Assembly (NCBI RefSeq): GCF_020524585.1
Contig: NZ_JAIVLK010000001.1
Span: 434,001-498,000, forward strand
Reading direction: 5' to 3'
DNA length: 64,000 bases
Origin: Celeribacter naphthalenivorans
GTDB lineage: Bacteria > Pseudomonadota > Alphaproteobacteria > Rhodobacterales > Rhodobacteraceae
A model generated the notes under the pieces. That model was not told where the DNA came from and made no database searches. It saw nothing but the letters and a program-made list of their open reading frames with translations. Position numbers and translations under genes: made by a program. Numbering within the stretch: position 1 is the first letter of the stretch; each line of letters starts with the position of its first letter. This document shows positions 1 to 6,882 of this stretch, one piece after another.

Positions 1-56
1 TAGAGATCGACACGCTGGCGCGCTACGTGGCCCGTCTCCAAGAGTGGCAGGCATGA
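1..56 (+). CDS. ribE: Riboflavin synthase alpha subunit, 3' end only
   Basis: Only the last codons are inside the window. They read EIDTLARYVARLQEWQA followed by TGA at 54-56. The IDTLARYVARL stretch is typical of the C-terminus of riboflavin synthase (lumazine dismutation to riboflavin), and ribB and ribH follow directly. The stop overlaps the next start as ATGA, so the two genes are probably translationally coupled. The call rests on a short fragment plus context. Confidence 0.7.
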   Translation, partial: EIDTLARYVARLQEWQA

Positions 57-616
57 CGCCCCTCCATGGCGTCGGCCACAATGGCGGCCCGGCTCTCGAT
101 GGCGGGGTGAGCTATCGTCGCTATCTTTGGAAGAATGCGCGCAAGGGGTTGATGGGGGAGAGCCTGCCCATCGAGGTCATTCGTCGTCGGGTACGCCGCG
201 CCGAAGAGCTGGGTATGCCCTATAAATCCTACGCTTCTATCCGTGCCTGCACGGGCCGCGATGTGATCGGGTTTCTTTTTTCGTCCAATGCCTTACGCCT
301 CATTCGTCAGGGCGATCAAATGCCCCCGGCCTATGCCGACAAACTGGCGCAGGTGAAGGCCACGCGGCTGGTCGCCGCGCATCATCCGCTTGTGCCGGAC
401 CTGATCGAGGCCATGGAGGGCATCGACACAGCCGCCGCAGCCCCCGCGCCCTATGCGCCCTGGAGCACGCAGCGCGCCCGTCTGTCCGCACTTTTGGGGC
501 CGAAACTGCCGCGTGCGGGCGTAGTGCTGATTGCCGATGCGCCCTTTGAGGCGGATTGGCTGATGGCGGGCAAGCTCGGCGGCCAGATCGAGGCACCGGT
601 TTTCTTTGGCGCCTGA
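53..616 (+). CDS. Conserved hypothetical protein in the riboflavin operon
   Basis: I do not recognise a domain in this 187-residue protein. The ATG at 53 overlaps the ribE stop (ATGA); a GTG at 44 is possible but less likely. The N-terminus is Gly/His-rich (HGVGHNGGPALDGG), followed by a basic stretch with several Arg and Tyr residues and an Ala/Pro-rich middle around residues 125-150. There is no signal peptide or membrane segment. Its position between ribE and ribB suggests co-expression with riboflavin synthesis, but no function can be assigned. Confidence 0.75.
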   Translation: MTPLHGVGHNGGPALDGGVSYRRYLWKNARKGLMGESLPIEVIRRRVRRAEELGMPYKSYASIRACTGRDVIGFLFSSNALRLIRQGDQMPPAYADKLAQVKATRLVAAHHPLVPDLIEAMEGIDTAAAAPAPYAPWSTQRARLSALLGPKLPRAGVVLIADAPFEADWLMAGKLGGQIEAPVFFGA

Positions 617-767
617 GACTTTCGAGAGGGGTTTTCAAGGAGATGCCTGTCTTTTCGGACAGGGTGCATGAAACGACCGGCGCCTGTGCGTGTGATGAGG
701 CTGGCGTTTGGGCGCGCAAACCTGTACGCAAAGGCGACTGAATCCCCAGAAAGCCGCCGAAACGACC

Positions 768-1898
768 ATGCCGGAAATGCCAATGACTGAGACACTCAAG
801 ACCGATAGCGAAACCTATCACGCCGCCATTTCCCCCATCGAGGAAATCATCGAAGACGCCCGCAATGGCCGGATGTTCATCCTCGTGGATCATGAGGATC
901 GCGAAAACGAAGGCGATCTGGTGATCCCGTCGCAGATGGCGACGCCTGAGGCGATCAATTTTATGGCCACCTATGGGCGCGGGCTGATCTGTGTGACGTT
1001 GACTGGCGAACGGATCGACGCGTTGGGCCTGCCGATGATGGCCTCGAGCAATTCGTCGCGTCACGAAACCGCCTTTACCGTCTCCATCGAGGCAAAAGAG
1101 GGCGTGTCCACCGGTATTTCTGCGCACGACCGCGCACGCACCGTCGCCGTGGCGATCGACCCGTCGAAAACCTCCGCCGATATTGCCACGCCCGGACATA
1201 TTTTCCCGCTGCGCGCCCGTGATGGCGGTGTGCTTGTCCGCGCCGGTCACACCGAGGCCGGTGTCGATGTCGCGCGTCTTGCCGGGCTGATGCCCAGCTC
1301 GGTGATCTGTGAGATCATGAACGAAGACGGCACCATGTCGCGCCTGCCGGACCTGGTGGGCTTTGCGCAGTTGCACAATCTCAAGATCGGGACGATTTCC
1401 GATCTGATCGCCTATCGCCGCCGCCACGACAACCTCGTGACCAAGACCGAAGAGCGCAAAGTGAGCTCTGAATTCGGTGGCGATTGGAACATGCAGATTT
1501 ACACCGATGATTTGCACGGCGCAGAACATATCGTTCTGACCAAAGGCGATGTGACGGATGGCAAGCCGGCCTTGGTTCGGGTGCACAACCTCAACCCGCT
1601 CGAAGACGTCTTGGGCATTGGCAAGACCTCGCGCGAGATGGAAGGTGCGATGGAGCTGATCGCCGAAGAGGGCCGCGGTGTGGTCGTGCTGCTGCGCGAC
1701 ACGCGGATGAAACTCGCCGATGAGGACGAAGCCTCGCCGCAAACTCTGCGCCGCTACGGTCTTGGCGCTGAAATCCTCGCCGCTCTGGGCCTGCATGAGC
1801 TGATCCTCGTGACGGATAGCCCGAAACCGAAAGTGCCGGGGCTTGAGGCCTTTGGTCTCGAAATCGTTGGCACTCGTAAAATCACGGAAGGGGCATGA
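768..1898 (+). CDS. ribB: 3,4-dihydroxy-2-butanone 4-phosphate synthase with degenerate GTP cyclohydrolase II-like domain
   Basis: This 376-residue protein makes the four-carbon precursor of lumazine from ribulose 5-phosphate. The N-terminal half carries the DHBP synthase hallmarks: the acidic loop [10 protein letters not shown] (residues 41-50), RHETAFTVS (about 99-106), the RAGHTEAG segment with the conserved His near 161, and CEIMNEDG near 181-188. The C-terminal half (about 225-376) has the fold spacing of GTP cyclohydrolase II, but where that enzyme has its zinc-binding cysteines this one reads [14 protein letters not shown] with no cysteine. GTP cyclohydrolase II activity is therefore unlikely here. 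ATG starts at 768, 777 and 783 are all possible. ribH follows 3 bases after the stop. Confidence 0.93.
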   Translation: MPEMPMTETLKTDSETYHAAISPIEEIIEDARNGRMFILVDHEDRENEGDLVIPSQMATPEAINFMATYGRGLICVTLTGERIDALGLPMMASSNSSRHETAFTVSIEAKEGVSTGISAHDRARTVAVAIDPSKTSADIATPGHIFPLRARDGGVLVRAGHTEAGVDVARLAGLMPSSVICEIMNEDGTMSRLPDLVGFAQLHNLKIGTISDLIAYRRRHDNLVTKTEERKVSSEFGGDWNMQIYTDDLHGAEHIVLTKGDVTDGKPALVRVHNLNPLEDVLGIGKTSREMEGAMELIAEEGRGVVVLLRDTRMKLADEDEASPQTLRRYGLGAEILAALGLHELILVTDSPKPKVPGLEAFGLEIVGTRKITEGA

Positions 1899-1901
1899 GC
1901 C

Positions 1902-2438
1902 ATGGCCGCTGCTGAACAACATCACATTCTCGATCTGCCGACATTCGAAGAGCCGGTGAAACTGCTGATCGTCGTGGCGCCTTACTATAAGGACATTGCC
2001 GACGAGCTGGTCGCGGGCGCCAAATCCACCATCGAGGAGGCCGGTGGCACTTGGGATCTGGTCGAAGTGCCGGGCGCTTTGGAGGTTCCGACCGCGATTT
2101 CCATCGCCGACAAGCTCTCGAACTTCGACGGTTACGTCGCGCTGGGCTGTGTCATCCGGGGTGAAACCACGCATTACGAGACGGTCTGCAACGACAGCTC
2201 GCGCGCCATTCAGCTCATGGGCCTGCAAGGTCTCTGCATCGGCAACGGCATCCTGACCGTGGAAAACCGCGAGCAAGCCGTGGCGCGTGCCGAGAGCAAA
2301 GGCCAAAATAAAGGTGGCGGGGCTGCGGCTGCGGCCTTGCATCTGATCGCGCTTTCGCGCAAATGGGCCGCTCCGAGCAAGGGCGTGGGATTCCATGCGG
2401 ACGCGATCAAGCTTGCCGGTGACACCAAGCCAGCCTGA
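1902..2438 (+). CDS. ribH: 6,7-dimethyl-8-ribityllumazine synthase
   Basis: This 178-residue enzyme condenses the ribB product with the aminopyrimidine to form lumazine, the substrate of RibE. GALEVP (residues 58-63) and GCVIRGETTHYE (82-93, with the catalytic His at 91) are the family signatures; GNGILTVEN (114-122) replaces the more usual FGVLT segment. The length is slightly above the typical 150-160 residues because of N- and C-terminal extensions. It lies between ribB and nusB, a common alphaproteobacterial order. Confidence 0.96.
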   Translation: MAAAEQHHILDLPTFEEPVKLLIVVAPYYKDIADELVAGAKSTIEEAGGTWDLVEVPGALEVPTAISIADKLSNFDGYVALGCVIRGETTHYETVCNDSSRAIQLMGLQGLCIGNGILTVENREQAVARAESKGQNKGGGAAAAALHLIALSRKWAAPSKGVGFHADAIKLAGDTKPA

Positions 2439-2451
2439 TGGACGCAAAAGC

Positions 2452-2937
2452 ATGACCGAAGAGAACACCCATCTGAAACCGCCCACCAAGCGCGAGATGA
2501 AATCCGCCGCGCGGCTGTATTCCGTGCAGGCGCTGTTTCAAATGGAAGCCGCCGACATGACCGTCGACAAGGTGCGCCGTCAGTTCTACGACCATTTCTT
2601 TGGTCTCGAGACCGAGGAAGAGGGCACGTTCATCGACGGTGACAGCGATCTGTTTCACGAGATCACCGAGATCGCGGTGAACGATCAGGCCAAGATCGAC
2701 CAGATGACCGACCGGGCTCTGGTGGCGAAATGGCCGATCGCGCGGATCGACTCGACGCTCCGCGCATTGTTCCGTGCCGCAGGCGCCGAGCTGTTGTCCG
2801 ACCGCACACCGCCCAAGGTGGTGATCGTCGAATTCGTGGATGTCGCCAAAGCGTTTTACCCCGATGGTCGTGAGCCGAAATTCGTCAACGCGGTGCTGGA
2901 TCATATGGCCCGCGAGGCTCGACCGGAGGCCTTTTAA
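2452..2937 (+). CDS. nusB: Transcription antitermination factor NusB
   Basis: This 161-residue all-helical RNA-binding protein works with NusE/S10 in rRNA antitermination. The N-terminus KREMKSAARLYSVQALFQM and the C-terminal PPKVVIVEFVDVAKAF...FVNAVLDHMA match NusB. The ATG at 2452 follows the ribH stop by 13 bases. The ribH-nusB order is widespread. The stop codon lies inside a stem-loop (GGCCTT-TT-AAGGCC) that is duplicated about 56 bases downstream in slightly changed form. Confidence 0.95.
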   Translation: MTEENTHLKPPTKREMKSAARLYSVQALFQMEAADMTVDKVRRQFYDHFFGLETEEEGTFIDGDSDLFHEITEIAVNDQAKIDQMTDRALVAKWPIARIDSTLRALFRAAGAELLSDRTPPKVVIVEFVDVAKAFYPDGREPKFVNAVLDHMAREARPEAF

Positions 2938-2941
2938 GGCC
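2912..2941 (+). repeat. Copy 1 of a duplicated hairpin at the nusB stop
   Basis: A 30-base segment covering the last nusB codons and stop. It matches 2968-2997 at 27 of 30 positions. Its end forms GGCCTT-TT-AAGGCC. Confidence 0.8.
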
Positions 2942-2967
2942 GTAGGGAGAACGAGCAAATCAATCGT

Positions 2968-2997
2968 GCGAAGCTCGACCGGAGGCTTTTTAAAGCC
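2968..2997 (+). repeat. Copy 2 of the nusB 3' hairpin duplication
   Basis: Imperfect direct copy of 2912-2941. Its stem is GGCTTT-TT-AAAGCC: two of the three differences are a compensating C-to-T and G-to-A pair that keep the stem intact. Confidence 0.8.
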
Positions 2998-3028
2998 ATA
3001 TCTGGAGCCAAGCAGTTCTGTCATTTCC

Positions 3029-3059
3029 AAACCGGGCGCCCTCAAAAGCGTCCGGTTTT
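3029..3059. terminator. Bidirectional terminator between nusB and the acyltransferase gene
   Basis: The stem AAACCGG-G-CGC pairs with GCG-T-CCGGTTT, followed by T-rich sequence on the plus strand and preceded by A residues. It sits between convergent genes. Confidence 0.75.
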
Positions 3060-3062
3060 CCT

Positions 3063-4073
3063 TTACGCGCCCACAAGCTGACGGCTGTGATTGGGAAAGA
3101 CCCGGCGCAAGAGCGCAATGGAGCTCAGGCAGAGGGCGAAAAGCACCCCGGTCATGACCACGATATTCGCTAGAGGCGCAGCGAAGAGAGGCCGGTAACC
3201 TGCCTCAAGCAGCAGGTAAATCATCGGCGCGTGAAGGAAAAACACCCCGAAACTCGCTTCCGCAAGGGACTGGCTTGCCGCAATGGGGCGGTCGGCATAG
3301 CGCTCCAACAGGCCCAGAATCGCAAAAGACAGCGCCAGCTTTTGCGGCATCATCAGGTCGATCTCGCTCCAACGCAGGCTGAATCCTGTGTGATAATTGC
3401 CGTAGTGCCCCATCTGCGCGGCCAGCATCGCCAAGAGAACGGCGCTTAGAAGCAGTGGAAAACTCAGCCGTTTCAGGAGAGGGAGGGCCGCCGCGCGGTG
3501 CTGCATATAGGTCATGCCGGTGAGGTAGACGGGCGTGAAATAGATCACCGATTGCGGGATCACCATATCCTCGACCGAGCGCTGCACGATGTTGGACAGA
3601 AGGTAAAGCACGGCCAAGATGCTGAGCTGATGGTTCAGAGACAGGCGCTGATAGGCCATGTGCAAAGGCGACATCAGGAACATCACCAGAATGGCTGGCA
3701 CATACCAATAGGCGATCACCGTATTGCCGCTGAGCAAAAGATGCGCGCCATAAAGAACCTGCCCGCCGATCTCGCTCGAGGCCTCGCGCAGCACGACGAA
3801 CACCGTCAGAGGCAGCGCCAGCACGAGATAGGGCAGGGCGACATTGCGGAGCTTTGAACGCATGAAACGCCGAAACGTGTAGCGCGGCACAAAGACATGT
3901 TGGAACAGAATGCCGGAGATCAGCACAAAGAACGCGGTCGCGCCGGTCAGCAGGTTGATGAAAGTGCCCTGCGCCAGCGTCGGACTGTCGTAATGCGCGA
4001 GCAGGATACAGTGAGAGGCCACGACAAAGACAATCGCCAACGCGCGGAAATGGGTGATGGCATGGAGCGTCAT
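3063..4073 (-). CDS. Membrane acyltransferase 3 family protein
   Basis: A 336-residue polytopic inner-membrane protein of the acyltransferase 3 (OafA/NodX/YrhL) family, which transfers acyl groups to cell-surface carbohydrates or other acceptors. The N-terminus THFRALAIVFVVASHC contains the family's R-x10-H motif (Arg10, His21). About ten hydrophobic segments follow. The ATG at 4073 is preceded by GAGG at good spacing; an upstream in-frame start at 4217 has no such site and would add a non-membrane extension. No glycan cluster surrounds it, so the acceptor is unknown. Confidence 0.88.
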   Translation of the reverse strand: MTLHAITHFRALAIVFVVASHCILLAHYDSPTLAQGTFINLLTGATAFFVLISGILFQHVFVPRYTFRRFMRSKLRNVALPYLVLALPLTVFVVLREASSEIGGQVLYGAHLLLSGNTVIAYWYVPAILVMFLMSPLHMAYQRLSLNHQLSILAVLYLLSNIVQRSVEDMVIPQSVIYFTPVYLTGMTYMQHRAAALPLLKRLSFPLLLSAVLLAMLAAQMGHYGNYHTGFSLRWSEIDLMMPQKLALSFAILGLLERYADRPIAASQSLAEASFGVFFLHAPMIYLLLEAGYRPLFAAPLANIVVMTGVLFALCLSSIALLRRVFPNHSRQLVGA

Positions 4074-4289
4074 AGGGTCCTCTCGGTCGGCCAGATTTGC
4101 GGCGTGTGGTGCCGTGCACTTTTGAGCAGATAACAGGCCAATCATGGAGATTTTGAGGCTGGATCGGGGTCTTTCGATGCGCGGCATCGGGCGGGGACAG
4201 CCGCTACATCCTGTCACCTGTTGTCATATGCAGGATTTGATATAGATTCTGTGCTATAGAACTCAGAGTCTCATGTCGGGAGCGCTGCC

Positions 4290-4616
4290 ATGCCACAATC
4301 TGCCATGCCCAAATTGGTCAAACTCTACATCACCCAAGTGCTGATCGGTTTTGCCATCGCCGCCGCTTTTGTCGCGACGCTTCTCTATTTCAACGTCGCC
4401 AACCTCTGGCATCTGGTGACGCACAATGACGTCGGCATCATTGCTGTGATCGTCTTGTGGTTTGCCAATGGCATCGTCTTCTCCGGCGTGCAATTTGCCA
4501 TTTCGATCATGCGGATGGCCGAAAGCGAGGACGGTAATCAGGGCGGCAAACGCGATGATATTCCGCTCACCGCGCTCGAGCCGATCCCCGTGGAGGCGCA
4601 GTCCCGGCGCCGCTAA
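4290..4616 (+). CDS. Small two-TM membrane protein
   Basis: A 108-residue protein with two predicted transmembrane segments (about residues 14-36 and 48-72) and a charged, disordered C-terminal tail. The ATG at 4290 has GGGAG upstream; 4305 is an alternative. I do not recognise a family. It is followed by a strong terminator, so it is probably a single-gene unit. Confidence 0.75.
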   Translation: MPQSAMPKLVKLYITQVLIGFAIAAAFVATLLYFNVANLWHLVTHNDVGIIAVIVLWFANGIVFSGVQFAISIMRMAESEDGNQGGKRDDIPLTALEPIPVEAQSRRR

Positions 4617-4633
4617 CTTATAGACTTTCCAAT

Positions 4634-4663
4634 AAAAAACGCGCCCCGAGAGGCGCGTTTTTT
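4634..4663. terminator. Strong bidirectional terminator
   Basis: AAAAAACGCGCC-ccgaga-GGCGCGTTTTTT: a perfect stem with A-run and T-run. It serves the small membrane protein on the plus strand and the putative 6S-like RNA on the minus strand. Confidence 0.88.
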
Positions 4664-4667
4664 GTAA

Positions 4668-4840
4668 GGCGGCGGGGGACCACAGCATCCGTAGCGACGC
4701 TTTGCTCCCGATGCCTGATATATCAGGTGGGCGCCAGGTAACAAAACCAGGGTCTTGACAGAGCCAGCTCCCATTCGGTTGCGTAAGGCCTCCGGAGACT
4801 TGCGCCCATATGTACGAAACGAGCAGATCCCGCCTCAGCC
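4668..4840 (-). ncRNA. ssrS: Structured RNA candidate, 6S RNA-like
   Basis: No ORF explains this stretch. Read on the minus strand it can fold into a long rod. GGCGGG (4829-4834 region) pairs with CCCGCC near 4671, and TGCTC pairs with GAGCA. A large central bubble follows, whose 3' side holds a small hairpin (CCTGATATATCAGG, 4714-4727), then a stem GGGCGC/GCGCCC. A long rod with a central bubble and a small hairpin on the 3' side is how 6S RNA, the sigma-70 holoenzyme-binding regulator, is built. The strong terminator at 4634-4663 follows directly. The identity is inferred from structure only; the ends are approximate. Confidence 0.5.
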
Positions 4841-4916
4841 GAGATAGGGCGATCCACGGAAAAGGACAAGGGGCAGGGCGTTGAAATTCTCGCTCACTTG
4901 CGCCAGATAATCCCTC

Positions 4917-5384
4917 ATGCCCAATCCAACAGACATCACCCCCTATCAGCCCGGCCAACTTCTGGCACGCGGCGTCTCGCGCCACATGCGCAGCTATGAT
5001 TTCACCTGCGTCGAGGAACTCGTCCCCGCGCGCGGGCTGCGCGTCGATGTCATGGCCCTGGGACCCAAGGGCGAGGTCTGGGTGATCGAATGCAAATCCA
5101 GCCGCGCGGATTTCATGTCGGACAGCAAATGGCAGGGCTATCTGGACTGGTGCGACCGCTATTTCTTCGCGGTCGATGCCGAATTCCCGGTCGAGATCCT
5201 GCCAGAAGGCGCGGGCCTCATCCTCGCGGACGGCTACGGCGCCGAGATCGTGCGGATGCCCGATGAGGACAAACTGCCACCCGCCCGACGTAAGAAAATC
5301 CACATGATCTTCGCCCGCACCGCCGCTGCCCGTCTTCAGGCCTACCGCGATCCGGGCGTCGCCGGAATGTTCAAAGAAAAATAG
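4917..5384 (+). CDS. MmcB family DNA repair protein
   Basis: A 155-residue protein of the MmcB (DUF1052) family, named for mitomycin C sensitivity in Caulobacter. The core ends in VIECKSSRADF: Asp44, Glu58 and Lys60 form the D...ExK pattern of restriction-endonuclease-like nucleases. There is no signal peptide. The ATG at 4917 is the natural start. It appears to be a single gene; the convergent small gene at 5441 lies downstream. Confidence 0.88.
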   Translation: MPNPTDITPYQPGQLLARGVSRHMRSYDFTCVEELVPARGLRVDVMALGPKGEVWVIECKSSRADFMSDSKWQGYLDWCDRYFFAVDAEFPVEILPEGAGLILADGYGAEIVRMPDEDKLPPARRKKIHMIFARTAAARLQAYRDPGVAGMFKEK

Positions 5385-5407
5385 TCTTCTTCGTGGGGAA
5401 AATACTC
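5384..5407 (-). repeat. Post-stop motif copy A
   Basis: Minus strand reads GAGTATTTTCCCCACGAAGA and onward, downstream of the DUF6324-like gene. It matches 39952-39975 at 22 of 24 bases. See the finding on this motif family. Confidence 0.7.
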
Positions 5408-5440
5408 CCGCCGGAGGCAAACACCCCCTCAGGCGTGAGC

Positions 5441-5632
5441 TTACTTCGCCAATTTGCGCGCTTGTGCCGCCGCTGCGCGCAGCTCTTCGGCGATCTCTTC
5501 GGCCTCTTCCGGTTCGAAATCCATCGGAATCTCGATGCCACCCGTCGCCTCGATGAACATGCGCACCATGCCAAGCGTGGTCGGCCCGATCTGAAGATTG
5601 GCTTCGATGTCTTTTTCCGAATTGATACCCAT
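5441..5632 (-). CDS. DUF6324-like small protein
   Basis: A 63-residue acidic protein that starts MGINSEKDIEANLQIGPT and ends in an Ala/Lys/Arg-rich helix. The ATG at 5632 has a good AGGAG-type site upstream; the longer in-frame reading to 5788 has none and runs towards the tRNA. I recognise the family only as a conserved Rhodobacteraceae small protein (DUF6324). Function is unknown. Confidence 0.78.
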   Translation of the reverse strand: MGINSEKDIEANLQIGPTTLGMVRMFIEATGGIEIPMDFEPEEAEEIAEELRAAAAQARKLAK

Positions 5633-5821
5633 GATGGCTCCTTTGTGGATGAGAAAGGCGTTTACGCGTTTGAGGCAGATGAGGCAAGTCGGCTCTGGGC
5701 CCGCGCGGCCTTGCCCCTTTGCACAGAGAAGTGTTTTGCAAAAAATCTGCCTGTCAAAGCGCGGTTTTGTCCAAACTGCCTCTTGCATTCATCATCACAG
5801 GACAGTAAATCCCCCGACAGT

Positions 5822-5898
5822 GCCGCCTTAGCTCAGTTGGTTAGAGCGCCTGATTGTGGATCAGGAGGTCCCCCGTTCGAGCCGGGGAGGTGGTACCA
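5822..5898 (+). tRNA. tRNA-His (GTG)
   Basis: Full cloverleaf: acceptor GCCGCCT/AGGTGGT, D arm, anticodon stem CCTGA/TCAGG with loop TTGTGGA (anticodon GTG), T arm CCCCG-TTCGAGC-CGGGG, discriminator A73 and encoded CCA. Unlike most bacterial tRNA-His there is no G-1 opposite C73: the base before G1 is T and position 73 is A. Confidence 0.97.
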
Positions 5899-6296
5899 CT
5901 CCCCCCACACATATACACGACATGTTATGACACGACATGTTATGGTGCGCCGCAGATGGCTTCGGCCCGTGCACCGTTCCGCATCTCTATATTCTCCCCC
6001 AACAGCAGACCCGCGTGATCCGTCTTCTGACGCTTTCGGCCGTCACCCTTATCTGGTGATGGCGGAGGGTATTTCGGCTGGGATGGCGAGGCCGGGCGCG
6101 GTCTGTCACGCGAGATTCACGTGGTCTGGCCGACGGGACGTAAGCGCTGCGCATAGACCAAGGCGATGTGCGACGACATGGAGCGATTCATTCGCCTAAG
6201 TCTCGAACTTCAAGGCGAAATTTCCGGGTTGCATTGGGCTGCGACAAAATGTAGCAATTTGTGGAATTGCATGTTAGTCTTCCAATTAGGGAGGAC
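5899..6296. other. Intergenic region downstream of tRNA-His
   Basis: About 400 bases without a convincing gene. An open frame runs through it from before the tRNA, but it has no start signal or coding character. It begins with a tandem 15-base repeat (5915-5944) and ends with the promoter region of the small ORF at 6297. Confidence 0.6.
5915..5944. repeat. Tandem 15-bp direct repeat
   Basis: Two perfect adjacent copies of ACACGACATGTTATG (5915-5929 and 5930-5944), each containing the palindrome ACATGT, just after the tRNA-His gene. Confidence 0.85.
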
Positions 6297-6416
6297 ATGA
6301 TGCACCTTTATGTCGTAGGATTGGCCTATTCGGCCCTGGTCCTGCTTCCGGTCGCATTGTTCGCTTATGCAGCCTGTGAATGCTGCAAAGGTCGAACAGA
6401 CGACGGAGCAGTCTGA
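6297..6416 (+). CDS. Small single-TM membrane protein candidate
   Basis: A 39-residue ORF with a strong GGGAGG site 4-5 bases upstream. It has one hydrophobic segment (about residues 5-27) followed by a Cys-rich tail, CECCKGRTDDGAV. A clear terminator follows at 6473-6510, which makes this look like a real short transcription unit. I do not recognise a family. The alternative is that the transcript acts as an RNA. Confidence 0.55.
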   Translation: MMHLYVVGLAYSALVLLPVALFAYAACECCKGRTDDGAV

Positions 6417-6472
6417 CCTTAAAAGAACACTCCCGACTGTTGGCCTGTGATGGGCCTCATGTTCGGGGGGAG

Positions 6473-6510
6473 GAACGCGGCGCAGGGGAGGGCGCCGCGT
6501 TCTCTGTTTT
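6473..6510 (+). terminator. Terminator of the small-ORF transcript
   Basis: GAACGCGGCGC (6473-6483) pairs with GCGCCGCGTTC (6492-6502), followed by TCTGTTTT. Confidence 0.8.
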
Positions 6511-6546
6511 CAGAGGCGGCATTTATGAAAAAGAGATGTGTCGCGG

Positions 6547-6882
6547 TCAGTTCGACGGCGTTTCGACGGCAATCCGCTGGCGCAGCGCGCCGGTCGCGGC
6601 ATCGAAAATCAGAATCTCATCCCCGGCCACCACCGCAACCCAATCGGACCCGCGCGTCACCGCCTCGGGCGTCACACCTTCGGGCAGATCGAGCGTCTCG
6701 GGCCAGCTCAGCGCAGGTGCTGTATCTTCGAAATCCGGGAAGCGCGTGACAAGGAAGCCAATCAGCACTAGAAACCCGACAATCATCACCCCCAAAAGCC
6801 CGGTGACCAGCCGACGCAACAGCGTCAGCCCCGCCGCATCTTTCGGGTTCAATTCGAAGTCCTTACCTGCCGGATCATCCAT
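6547..6882 (-). CDS. DUF6476-like single-pass membrane protein
   Basis: A 111-residue protein with a short acidic N-terminus, one membrane helix (about residues 24-47) and a small beta-rich domain outside the cytoplasm ending in ALRQRIAVETPSN. Its ATG lies at 6882-6880, so it shares the tetranucleotide CATG with the divergent pseudouridine synthase start. Function is unknown; the family is seen next to rluD-like genes in this clade. Confidence 0.8.
   Translation of the reverse strand: MDDPAGKDFELNPKDAAGLTLLRRLVTGLLGVMIVGFLVLIGFLVTRFPDFEDTAPALSWPETLDLPEGVTPEAVTRGSDWVAVVAGDEILIFDAATGALRQRIAVETPSN

Noticed and set aside
617-767. FMN riboswitch upstream of ribB
   Set aside because: I looked for the conserved RFN sequences and did not find them.
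300-2489. 729-codon open frame on the minus strand
   Set aside because: It overlaps ribB and ribH completely. The protein is rich in His, Arg and Gly in the way typical of a GC-rich shadow frame, and has no recognisable domain.
4668-4840. Signal-recognition particle RNA at the 6S-like locus
   Set aside because: The conserved SRP loop (GGTCAGG...GGAAGCAGCC) is absent.
4263-5741. 492-codon minus-strand frame
   Set aside because: Spans MmcB and other well-supported genes on the opposite strand, and has no domain or start signal.
5393-6199. 268-codon plus-strand frame through the tRNA-His gene
   Set aside because: It contains a complete tRNA and the opposite-strand DUF6324 gene.
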